Shown one piece after another: positions 1 through 5,377 of a DNA stretch of 6,848 bases. Numbering within the stretch: position 1 is the first letter of the stretch; each line of letters opens with the position of its first letter. The position numbers were made by a program, and so were the translations under genes. Below the pieces are notes generated by a model. The model made no database searches and was not told the origin of the DNA. It saw only the letters and a program-made list of their open reading frames with translations. Where the stretch lies: NCBI GenBank assembly GCA_948433815.1, contig CAOJDZ010000034.1:1-6848 (forward strand), given 5' to 3'. The stretch comes from an uncultured Clostridia bacterium (GTDB taxonomy: Bacteria > Bacillota_I > Bacilli_A > RF39 > UBA660).

Positions 1-1707
1 TATAATTTGCAAAGCACTATAGTATTCTTCATTACATATTCGTTCATCTGTCACTTCATCATAAAAGCAATCTTGTGATGGAGTTATTATATCATTATTT
101 GTATTTAACATTTCATTATCATATATTTTAATATAATCGTGATTTGTTGTTTCATATAAAGTGTAAAGTTCTTTTGTATCATTCATTTTTCTTATTTTAT
201 TTATGTCAGCATCTGTTAAGTTATTTACATTATGAAATTCTATATTATATTCATAGCTATCATAGTAACTACTTGATAAAATAAACGTTTCATTTAAAAA
301 TGAATTCATAGAAATAAATACTAATACACTTATTGTTATTGATATTACAGTGGTTCTATATTTTTTCTTACTTCTTTTTAAGTTTTTGTAGGCAAGAACT
401 CCACCTATTCCAAATATTTTATTTATTATTTTAGGAGTTGTTAGTTTTTTACTATTTAATTTTATGTTAGCAGCGTTTGTTATATTTTTTATAGGACTTA
501 CTTTACTTGCTTTTTTCGCTGTTTTTATACAAGACAAGTATATTGTAATAAATCCTAGTATTATAGAAATTAATATACTAAATAAAGATACATCAAATAT
601 TATTTCATCTAGGCTAGCAAATAGCATTCCATCAAATATTTTATTTACTATTTTTATTAATACGAAGTCTGCGAATACTCCTGATATTATTCCTATAGGT
701 ATTCCAATTAATCCTAATATTAATCCTTCATAAATAACACATTTTTTTATTTGTTTTTTAGTAGCACCTATACTTGATAACATTCCATACATTTTTGTTT
801 TTTCTGTTACTGATATTTCAAATGAATTTTTAATGCAGTAAACACTTGATACTATAATTATTACTATTACTACACTTACTACAGTTGTTAACATTGTAAC
901 TGTGGAATCACTAAATGCGAATGCTTCCCATCTTAATAATTCACTATTTATTTCATAGTTGTATTTAGTAGTATTTAAGTCTCTTTCTTGTGTTTCGTTA
1001 TAGTCTTTTTGATTTAATATATTTGGTATGTCTTCTTTATATTTTTTTGGATGTTTTAAAGCTATAAATGCATCAATTTTATCACTTGTTTCTTTTGTAG
1101 TTATTCCGTAAGGAGTATAGTTATAATCTCTTTTTTCAAATGAACCAACTATTTTGTAAGTTTTTTCTTTAGTGTCTATTAGTTTTTCTTCATCTTTAAT
1201 ATAAGGATTATATTCATTTAATTCACTACCATCATTTGTTACTCTTTTACCTATATTTAAAGTAATTGTGTCACCTATTTTTAAATCGGTTTCCATTAAA
1301 ACGGTTCTAGAAACTATTAGTTCATTACTGTTTGTAGGTCTTCTTCCTTCTGTTATTTTAAATGATAAATCTTTTATGTGGTCACTACTTAATATGTGTA
1401 TGTATGGATAGTCTTCGCTTTCTTCATTATATATAGCGTATCCTAAATCATACATAGTTTTTATATTTTTTATATCTCTATTTACATTTAATGCTTTTAT
1501 ATCACTTTCATCAATTTCATTTATTTTAAGATGATAGTATCCTTCTTCATTAATTGCATTTTGCACTAGCGTACTTTGGAAACTTACAAGCATGCAAGAG
1601 ACAGCACAGATAAGAGAAGTTGAAAGTATTATTCCTATTATAGTACCAATAGTTCTTTTTTTATTTAATTTAAGACCTGTTAGTGATAGTTTTTTTAAGA
1701 TATTCAT
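1..1707 (-). CDS. FtsX-like ABC transporter permease, N-terminal 569 residues (cut by window edge)
   Basis: This is the membrane subunit of the ABC transporter whose ATPase lies immediately upstream. The frame is open from ATG at 1707 to the window edge, with no stop. GGAG at 1717-1720 sits 9 bases before the ATG, and the gene starts 2 bases after the ATPase stop. Visible order: a helix at residues 19-43, an extracytoplasmic domain of about 220 residues, three helices near 268-292, 321-350 and 370-393, a basic cytoplasmic linker, a further helix near 450-472, then a second external domain. The stretch after the second helix (ISVTEKTKMYGMLSSIGATK) is the cytoplasmic coupling segment typical of FtsX/MacB permeases. 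The duplicated layout matches large Bacillota permeases of about 800 or more residues, so roughly the last third is missing. Substrate is unknown; export of, or resistance to, a peptide or lipid is only a family-level guess. Confidence 0.9.
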   Translation of the reverse strand, partial: MNILKKLSLTGLKLNKKRTIGTIIGIILSTSLICAVSCMLVSFQSTLVQNAINEEGYYHLKINEIDESDIKALNVNRDIKNIKTMYDLGYAIYNEESEDYPYIHILSSDHIKDLSFKITEGRRPTNSNELIVSRTVLMETDLKIGDTITLNIGKRVTNDGSELNEYNPYIKDEEKLIDTKEKTYKIVGSFEKRDYNYTPYGITTKETSDKIDAFIALKHPKKYKEDIPNILNQKDYNETQERDLNTTKYNYEINSELLRWEAFAFSDSTVTMLTTVVSVVIVIIIVSSVYCIKNSFEISVTEKTKMYGMLSSIGATKKQIKKCVIYEGLILGLIGIPIGIISGVFADFVLIKIVNKIFDGMLFASLDEIIFDVSLFSILISIILGFITIYLSCIKTAKKASKVSPIKNITNAANIKLNSKKLTTPKIINKIFGIGGVLAYKNLKRSKKKYRTTVISITISVLVFISMNSFLNETFILSSSYYDSYEYNIEFHNVNNLTDADINKIRKMNDTKELYTLYETTNHDYIKIYDNEMLNTNNDIITPSQDCFYDEVTDERICNEEYYSALQII

Positions 1708-1709
1708 AA

Positions 1710-2378
1710 TTACATACTCCTTATGTGACCATCTTCTATTTTTATTATTCTGTCTGCAGCAGCGGCTATTTCCATGTTGTGTGTAATCATTATTATTGTT
1801 TGTTTATAGTCTTTGTTAGATTTTTTTAGTAAACTTACTATTTCATCGCTTGAATTTGTGTCTAAGTTTCCAGTTGGTTCGTCTGCGAGTATTATTGCTG
1901 GGCTTGTTATAAGTGCTCTTCCAATTGAAACTCTTTGTTGTTGTCCACCTGATAGTTCATTTGGTAAATGTTTTCTTCTTTTTTCTAGACCTAATAAATT
2001 TATTAAATCAGTTAGTTTTTCCTCATCTACTTTTCTGTTATCTAAATTTAGTGGAAGTGATATATTTTCTTCTACATTTAAAATTGGAATTAAATTATAA
2101 AATTGATAGATAAGGCCTACTTGTCTTCTTCTAAATATCGCTAGTTTATCTTCATCAAAATCACATATATTTTTTCCATCAATAAATATACTACCTGAGT
2201 CTGGTTTATCTACTCCACCGATTAAATGTAAAAGTGTCGATTTTCCTGAACCAGATGCACCTACAATGGCGACAAATTCTCCTTTTTCTACACTAAAAGA
2301 TATGTTATCTAAGGCGACTACTTTAGTATCTCCTTTACCATAGGTTTTTGTTAAATTTTCTACTTTTAATATTTCCAT
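1710..2378 (-). CDS. ABC transporter ATP-binding protein, MacB/LolD type
   Basis: This cytoplasmic ATPase should power the FtsX-like permease encoded 2 bases downstream. All nucleotide-binding motifs are present in the 222 residues: Walker A GASGSGKST (40-48), Q-loop Gln92, signature LSGGQQQR (142-149), Walker B IILADE (162-167) followed by PTGNLD, and the switch histidine His200 in ITHN. The short length and the YQFYNLIPILNVEEN stretch after the Q-loop are typical of the MacB/LolD/BceA group. The start ATG at 2378 has no Shine-Dalgarno site (TTCCTTATATTAAT precedes it). It lies one base after the TAA of a 35-codon ORF, so translation is probably coupled to that ORF. No two-component genes are visible in the window, so assignment to the bacitracin (Bce) group is not supported. 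The biochemical role is firm; the transported substrate is unknown. Confidence 0.96.
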   Translation of the reverse strand: MEILKVENLTKTYGKGDTKVVALDNISFSVEKGEFVAIVGASGSGKSTLLHLIGGVDKPDSGSIFIDGKNICDFDEDKLAIFRRRQVGLIYQFYNLIPILNVEENISLPLNLDNRKVDEEKLTDLINLLGLEKRRKHLPNELSGGQQQRVSIGRALITSPAIILADEPTGNLDTNSSDEIVSLLKKSNKDYKQTIIMITHNMEIAAAADRIIKIEDGHIRSM

Positions 2379-2379
2379 A

Positions 2380-2487
2380 TTAATATAAGGAATATATTAT
2401 TTTTGAGAATAGAAGAAATATACTTAATGTTATTATTAATTCTATTATTAGATATTTTTTATTTTTCTTATGTAATTCTTCTTTCAT
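2380..2487 (-). CDS. Small single-helix membrane peptide (35 aa) leading the ABC operon
   Basis: A 35-codon ORF runs from ATG at 2487 to TAA at 2382-2380. AAAGGA at 2497-2502 is 9 bases upstream of the ATG, which is good spacing. Three further in-frame ATGs (2496, 2505, 2517) exist, but the first two lack a usable ribosome site and the last lies inside the predicted -10 element. The peptide starts with a charged stretch (MKEELHKKNKKY), followed by a hydrophobic segment from about residue 12 to the end with one glutamate at 16. That predicts one membrane helix with the N terminus inside. One base separates its stop from the ATPase start. It is the first ORF of the transporter operon. It could be a real accessory subunit, or a leader ORF that loads ribosomes onto the ATPase gene. 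No family is recognised. Confidence 0.6.
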   Translation of the reverse strand: MKEELHKKNKKYLIIELIITLSIFLLFSKIIYSLY

Positions 2488-2496
2488 TAGACTCAT

Positions 2497-2502
2497 TCCT
2501 TT
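2497..2502 (-). promoter_or_regulatory. Ribosome binding site of the 35-aa ORF
   Basis: AAAGGA on the minus strand lies 9 bases before the ATG at 2487. It decides the start, because it directly abuts the alternative ATG at 2496 and is downstream of the ATG at 2505. It is the only good Shine-Dalgarno site ahead of the ATPase gene. Confidence 0.6.
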
Positions 2503-2515
2503 CATTAACAATATC

Positions 2516-2544
2516 ATTATATTCTATAGTAAGTGACATCTAAA
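2516..2544 (-). promoter_or_regulatory. Predicted sigma-A promoter of the ABC transporter operon
   Basis: On the minus strand, TTTAGA (2544-2539) and a perfect TATAAT (2521-2516) are separated by 17 bases. Transcription would begin near 2509, only about 20 bases before the ATG at 2487. That leaves a short leader carrying the AAAGGA site and makes the 2487 start of the small ORF the likeliest. Two direct repeats lie upstream of the -35 element. Confidence 0.6.
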
Positions 2545-2564
2545 TGACTTTTATTATTTTTGGT

Positions 2565-2602
2565 AAACCGTGAGATTTTATGATTTCAATCCGTGAGATT
2601 TT
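2565..2602. repeat. Two direct repeats CCGTGAGATTTT upstream of the ABC promoter
   Basis: CCGTGAGATTTT occurs at 2568-2579 and again at 2591-2602. Each copy is preceded by AAN, and the copies start 23 bp apart. This is close to two helical turns, so a dimeric protein could contact both copies on one face. The nearer copy lies about 23 bp upstream of the predicted -35 element, a position suited to an activator. The sequence is more G+C-rich than the surrounding spacer. The operator role is inferred; the repeat itself is directly seen. Confidence 0.6.
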
Positions 2603-2604
2603 TA

Positions 2605-2634
2605 CAAAAGAAAAAACTGCATAATACAGTTTTT
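2605..2634 (-). terminator. Intrinsic terminator of the nucleotidyltransferase gene
   Basis: A perfect 8-bp stem (2612-2619 with 2627-2634) has a 7-base loop. On the minus strand it is followed by TTTTTTCTTTT. The stem overlaps the gene's TAA stop codon. Because the arms are A-rich and T-rich, the element could also stop transcription arriving on the plus strand. Confidence 0.75.
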
Positions 2635-3538
2635 AGTTCCATAAGTTATTTGGATATTCTCCATTTTCTATACGTTCATTAATTCTTTTTACTACAATAT
2701 CTTTATCTTCTTTATATGTTATACCTTCCCATCTAGATGAAGTTTCTATTACTTTTGTTTTAACTAAGTTTTCTTTAGTTAGTTTTTCTAGTAAATCTGG
2801 TATTAAGTATTCACATGTTAACATATTATCTTTGTTGTTATTTAAAAATTCTGGAAAATTGTTTTCTATGTGTGTAAATATACTTGGTGTAAAGCCTATC
2901 ATATTCATTGATACTAAAGTGTCTTTTTCTATTTTAAATGGATCTCTATTATCTAAAGGGCTAGCGATTATTTCTCCATTCTTTTCTTCTACATTACTTT
3001 CTATAATTTCTGTTAAGTATTCGCCACTTTGTTTACATACTCCTCTTTTTACTGCTCCGTTTGATGTAAGAGTATTTTCTACTTTGTATCCTATTATACA
3101 ATAATTATTTTCAGTATTATTTTTTAAAAAACTGCTAACTTGATAATATGCGTCAGTACCATAAAAATCATCTGCGTTTATAATTGCAAATGGACCAGTT
3201 ATTTTATCTTTAGCAGATAGTATGGCATGAGCTGTTCCCCATGGTTTTTCTCTTCCTTTGGGACAAGTGAATCCACTAGGTAAATCGTTAATGTCTTGGA
3301 AAGCATATTCAATATTTATTTTGTCTTTAAAACGAGAGCCTACTGTACTTGTAAATATTTCGTAATTTTCTTTCTTGATTATAAATACAACTTTTGTAAA
3401 TCCTGATTTAATGGCATCGTAAATAGAATAGTCTATTAAAAATTCTTGATTAGGGCCTACTGGTTCTATTTGTTTAAGTCCTCCAAAACGGCTTCCCATT
3501 CCTGCGGCCATTATTAATAATGTTAAATCTTTATTCAT
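2633..3538 (-). CDS. Sugar-phosphate-type nucleotidyltransferase (NTP transferase fold)
   Basis: This 301-residue cytoplasmic enzyme is predicted to join an NTP and a phosphorylated sugar or similar compound into a nucleotide-activated product plus pyrophosphate. The N-terminal loop MAAGMGSRFGGLK (10-22) is the nucleotide-binding signature of the family. KPWGTAHA (98-105) matches the nucleobase and substrate loop, and NADDFYG (121-127) carries the metal-binding aspartate. The length matches stand-alone bacterial homologues that I recall starting with the same AAGxGSRxGGLKQ pattern; no C-terminal hexapeptide acyltransferase repeat is seen. AAAGGA lies 8 bases before the ATG. It has its own promoter and terminator and no partner genes beside it, so the acceptor and nucleotide cannot be named. 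A role in activating a cell-surface sugar or a choline-like group is plausible but unproven. Confidence 0.9.
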   Translation of the reverse strand: MNKDLTLLIMAAGMGSRFGGLKQIEPVGPNQEFLIDYSIYDAIKSGFTKVVFIIKKENYEIFTSTVGSRFKDKINIEYAFQDINDLPSGFTCPKGREKPWGTAHAILSAKDKITGPFAIINADDFYGTDAYYQVSSFLKNNTENNYCIIGYKVENTLTSNGAVKRGVCKQSGEYLTEIIESNVEEKNGEIIASPLDNRDPFKIEKDTLVSMNMIGFTPSIFTHIENNFPEFLNNNKDNMLTCEYLIPDLLEKLTKENLVKTKVIETSSRWEGITYKEDKDIVVKRINERIENGEYPNNLWN

Positions 3539-3557
3539 GTTTCACATCCTTTTATAT

Positions 3558-3566
3558 ATTGTACCA
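3558..3566 (-). promoter_or_regulatory. Extended -10 promoter of the nucleotidyltransferase gene
   Basis: On the minus strand, TGG precedes TACAAT (3563-3558), giving the TGN extended -10 form, about 20 bases upstream of the ATG at 3538. No convincing -35 hexamer lies at the usual distance. A start near 3551 leaves only a very short leader containing AAAGGA. Confidence 0.5.
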
Positions 3567-3603
3567 TAATTCAAGTAAATATTAGTTTTTTAATAATTTT
3601 AAG

Positions 3604-3638
3604 TGTAAAGTAAAAGTGAGTCGTTGTTAACTCACTTT
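3604..3638 (-). terminator. Intrinsic terminator of the three-gene membrane operon
   Basis: A perfect 9-bp stem (3613-3621 with 3630-3638) encloses an 8-base loop. On the minus strand it is followed by the T-rich TTTTACTTT. The TGA stop of the six-cysteine protein gene lies inside the upstream arm. The arm shares the decamer AAAGTGAGTT with the terminator located just before this operon. Confidence 0.75.
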
Positions 3639-3976
3639 AGAAAGTCATCTAATTCTCCGTTTTTAAATACTATAATTTCTTCTATTTTTTCTTCATTTCT
3701 TACTGGTAAAAATATTGTTAATTTAGTTATTTTGTAACTACATTTAGAACACCAATAGTTAGTTATTCCACATGCATAGTATCCTGTTGGAATGTCACTT
3801 TTTTTGTTTACTTTTATTAAATTATTTTTATAGTATTCTTTATTTTGATGGGATATGTAGTTTCCTACTAATTCAGGTAACATGTATAATTGTTTTTTGG
3901 TTACTTCCATTTCACAGTGACAGTTTTTACACCAATCGTCATGAAAGACGCTTTTAATTTTTGAAATTATACTCAT
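3632..3976 (-). CDS. Hypothetical 114-aa protein with two cysteine clusters, possibly zinc-binding
   Basis: I do not recognise the family. Six cysteines fall in two groups: C16-x2-C19-x-C21 near the N terminus, and C69-x6-C76-x2-C79 further on. The paired CxxC knuckles could bind zinc as a ribbon formed from both clusters, though the long 47-residue insert is unusual. No membrane helix or signal peptide is visible, so a cytoplasmic location is likely. The gene is the last of three in an operon. Its ATG overlaps the preceding stop in an ATGA arrangement (3976-3973) and it has no clear Shine-Dalgarno site, so its translation is probably coupled to the upstream membrane protein. The TGA stop sits inside the operon terminator. 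Metal binding is inferred from spacing only. Confidence 0.82.
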   Translation of the reverse strand: MSIISKIKSVFHDDWCKNCHCEMEVTKKQLYMLPELVGNYISHQNKEYYKNNLIKVNKKSDIPTGYYACGITNYWCSKCSYKITKLTIFLPVRNEEKIEEIIVFKNGELDDFLK

Positions 3977-4569
3977 TTTTCGTTTTTGTGTGCGCTTACT
4001 CTTGCTTGATTTATGATTTCAACCATCATGTCTGCTTTTGATATTCCAGTTAATATGTAATCACTATCCATACGGAAACGTTGGTTAGAAGTAAATGTAT
4101 CTACTCTTACTTTTATATCATCTACTATAAATAAGAAACTTACTCTCATGCTTCCTTCCATAAAACCATGTCCACTTTTACCGTCATTTACCCATGCTTT
4201 TGAAATTCTAGATGCATGTATTACGAATTTTTCAAATGGATTCCAGAAAAATAATAATCCTATTTCTCCTCTTTTTACGTCAATAGTTACTGTACTTCCT
4301 TTTCCATAGAATGTATGATTTCTTTCAAAACCAGATTCTTCTAATTCACGTTCAAATTTCTTTTTATTAATTTTGTATATTATGCTTCCACCTAGTATCC
4401 ACCAAAGTATTGATAGTAGAGTTGGAACCATTATAAGTATAACAGCCATAGTTCCTTTTGGAAAATATACAGCGCTTAATAAATAACATAGTGTACAGAT
4501 TAATATAGGAAATACTATGTATCCTATTAGATATAAAAAGTTAATTTTTTTGATTTTCTTATCGTTCAT
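3973..4569 (-). CDS. Hypothetical membrane protein with two N-terminal helices and a beta-rich cytoplasmic domain (198 aa)
   Basis: The N terminus (KKIKK) is followed by two hydrophobic helices at about 11-35 and 42-65, then a basic segment (KINKKK). This places both the N terminus and the roughly 130-residue C-terminal part in the cytoplasm. The C-terminal part alternates short beta-like stretches (from about 86 to 165) and ends in a helix (KADMMVEIINQARVSA). That layout is reminiscent of bacterial PH-like domains on membrane anchors, such as YcxB-type proteins, but no diagnostic motif is seen and the family is not recognised. AAGGAG lies 5 bases before the ATG. It is the middle gene of the operon: 18 bases after the first gene, and its TGA overlaps the next ATG by one ATGA. 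Tight coupling to the cysteine protein suggests a shared function. Confidence 0.85.
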   Translation of the reverse strand: MNDKKIKKINFLYLIGYIVFPILICTLCYLLSAVYFPKGTMAVILIMVPTLLSILWWILGGSIIYKINKKKFERELEESGFERNHTFYGKGSTVTIDVKRGEIGLLFFWNPFEKFVIHASRISKAWVNDGKSGHGFMEGSMRVSFLFIVDDIKVRVDTFTSNQRFRMDSDYILTGISKADMMVEIINQARVSAHKNEK

Positions 4570-4587
4570 TTTTTCTCCTTCTTTCTT

Positions 4588-5253
4588 TTAATCCCATTCT
4601 GATTCACGTTTTTTTCTAGGTGCGATTATGTATGGGAATATTCCTAATTTTGATCCTATCATATGAAATAATGGGAAAGCGATTATAACTGTTATTATTT
4701 GTGAAAACATAATTGGCATTTCTATATAGTATTCTTCACTTTGTATCTCAGCTTCACCTACCATATCTATATAAAAGTCAGTAGTTGTAAGGGGTTCTTT
4801 AAATTCAATTTGATTAATAAATGTTTCTTCTTTTGTTAAGTCTTCTTTAATTATTTTTCCCACTGGCAGTGTTGAATTTCCAGTATAGATTGAATCCCCA
4901 TCGGTTGTTACTGAATCACTATTTATTCTAGCGGCTACTCTTTCTCCTGATGGTAAAGTTACAGCATGCAAATACATTCCTTTATAGTAACCTGAACCTC
5001 TATTTTTGTATTCTATTCCTTTTGATACTATTGTGAAAGTATCATGAGTTAGTAAGTCTTCGATATTCTGTGCCCTATAAGTGTTTTCGTCCGCTTTGCC
5101 ACCAATATTTCCAACATCAACTTTATGTTCTTCTTTGTAGTTTTCATATTTTTCTGGTAATGTTTTTTTTAAGATATTTGCTGGTATTAGACTTAATAAG
5201 ACACTTAATAATAAACATAACCATATGTCAAATCTTAAGATATGATATCTCAT
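4588..5253 (-). CDS. Hypothetical membrane-anchored protein with an external beta-rich domain (221 aa)
   Basis: The family is not recognised. A hydrophobic helix at about residues 9-28 follows a short basic N terminus. A second lies at about 181-205 and is followed by basic residues RKKR (213-216) near the end. The positive-inside rule puts both termini in the cytoplasm and the roughly 150 residues between the helices outside. That middle part is polar and rich in Thr, Gly, Glu and beta-like stretches. It includes TLPSGERVAARI, which resembles a small beta-barrel turn, but no enzyme motif is seen. An ATG at 5262 is in frame, giving 3 extra residues, but AAGGA at 5266-5262 would overlap it. 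The same site is 8 bases from the ATG at 5253, so I chose the latter. It is the first gene of the operon behind a strong promoter, and probably forms an envelope complex with the next membrane protein. Confidence 0.85.
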   Translation of the reverse strand: MRYHILRFDIWLCLLLSVLLSLIPANILKKTLPEKYENYKEEHKVDVGNIGGKADENTYRAQNIEDLLTHDTFTIVSKGIEYKNRGSGYYKGMYLHAVTLPSGERVAARINSDSVTTDGDSIYTGNSTLPVGKIIKEDLTKEETFINQIEFKEPLTTTDFYIDMVGEAEIQSEEYYIEMPIMFSQIITVIIAFPLFHMIGSKLGIFPYIIAPRKKRESEWD

Positions 5254-5261
5254 AAAATCCA

Positions 5262-5266
5262 TCCTT
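5262..5266 (-). promoter_or_regulatory. Ribosome binding site deciding the 5253 start
   Basis: AAGGA on the minus strand lies 8 bases from the ATG at 5253. It overlaps the first base of the competing in-frame ATG at 5262, which therefore cannot be the main start using this site. Confidence 0.65.
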
Positions 5267-5300
5267 CCCTAAATTATATGATAAAACCAATTTCATATTT

Positions 5301-5328
5301 ATTATATCACTCATTAAATTTTTGTAAA
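5301..5328 (-). promoter_or_regulatory. Strong predicted sigma-A promoter of the three-gene membrane operon
   Basis: On the minus strand, TTTACA (5328-5323) and TATAAT (5306-5301) are 16 bases apart. TGA precedes the -10 element, giving the extended TGN form. The -35 matches the consensus at 5 of 6 positions and the -10 is perfect. Transcription would start near 5294, giving a leader of about 40 bases. The -35 directly follows the U-run of the upstream terminator. Confidence 0.75.
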
Positions 5329-5358
5329 TTAAAAATGAGTTTTTTGAACTCACTTTTT
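5326..5358 (-). terminator. Intrinsic terminator of the queuosine salvage gene, possibly bidirectional
   Basis: Arms 5331-5341 and 5347-5358 pair around a 5-base loop, with a single bulged base at 5353. On the minus strand the stem is followed by TTTTTAATTT. It lies about 20 bases after the stop of the gene ending at 5378. A-rich and T-rich flanks on both sides would also allow activity on the plus strand. Confidence 0.7.
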
Positions 5359-5377
5359 CATATGTTTAATTAATTTT

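Noticed and set aside
464..733. Plus-strand 89-codon ORF opposite the permease gene
   Set aside because: It lies wholly antisense to a well-supported permease. Its Ile/Asn-rich product is what reverse-strand reading of AT-rich membrane codons gives, and no ribosome site precedes it.
1592..2113. Plus-strand ORFs opposite the permease start and the ATPase
   Set aside because: These are shadows of a gene with a complete set of ABC motifs, with no ribosome sites and no family resemblance.
1710..2378. Calling the transporter BceAB (bacitracin resistance)
   Set aside because: The ATPase motifs are shared across the MacB/LolD/Bce group, and no histidine kinase or response regulator is visible. The permease shows a duplicated FtsX layout, and its C-terminal part is outside the window.
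2491..2632. The paired repeats as the start of a CRISPR array or an insertion-sequence end
   Set aside because: There are only two 12-bp copies with an 11-bp spacer, no further units, no inverted ends and no transposase remnant.
2832..3104. Plus-strand 90-codon ORF opposite the nucleotidyltransferase
   Set aside because: It is antisense to a clear enzyme gene and has no signal of its own.
3632..3975. Possible alternative genetic code (TGA as tryptophan), given the low G+C
   Set aside because: Two genes end naturally at TGA, one within a terminator stem, and tryptophan is written TGG, so the standard code fits.
5254..5377. Possible riboswitch (preQ1-type) near the queuosine enzyme
   Set aside because: This spacer lies downstream of that gene and is explained by its terminator and the next promoter; the gene's own leader is only about 23 bases.
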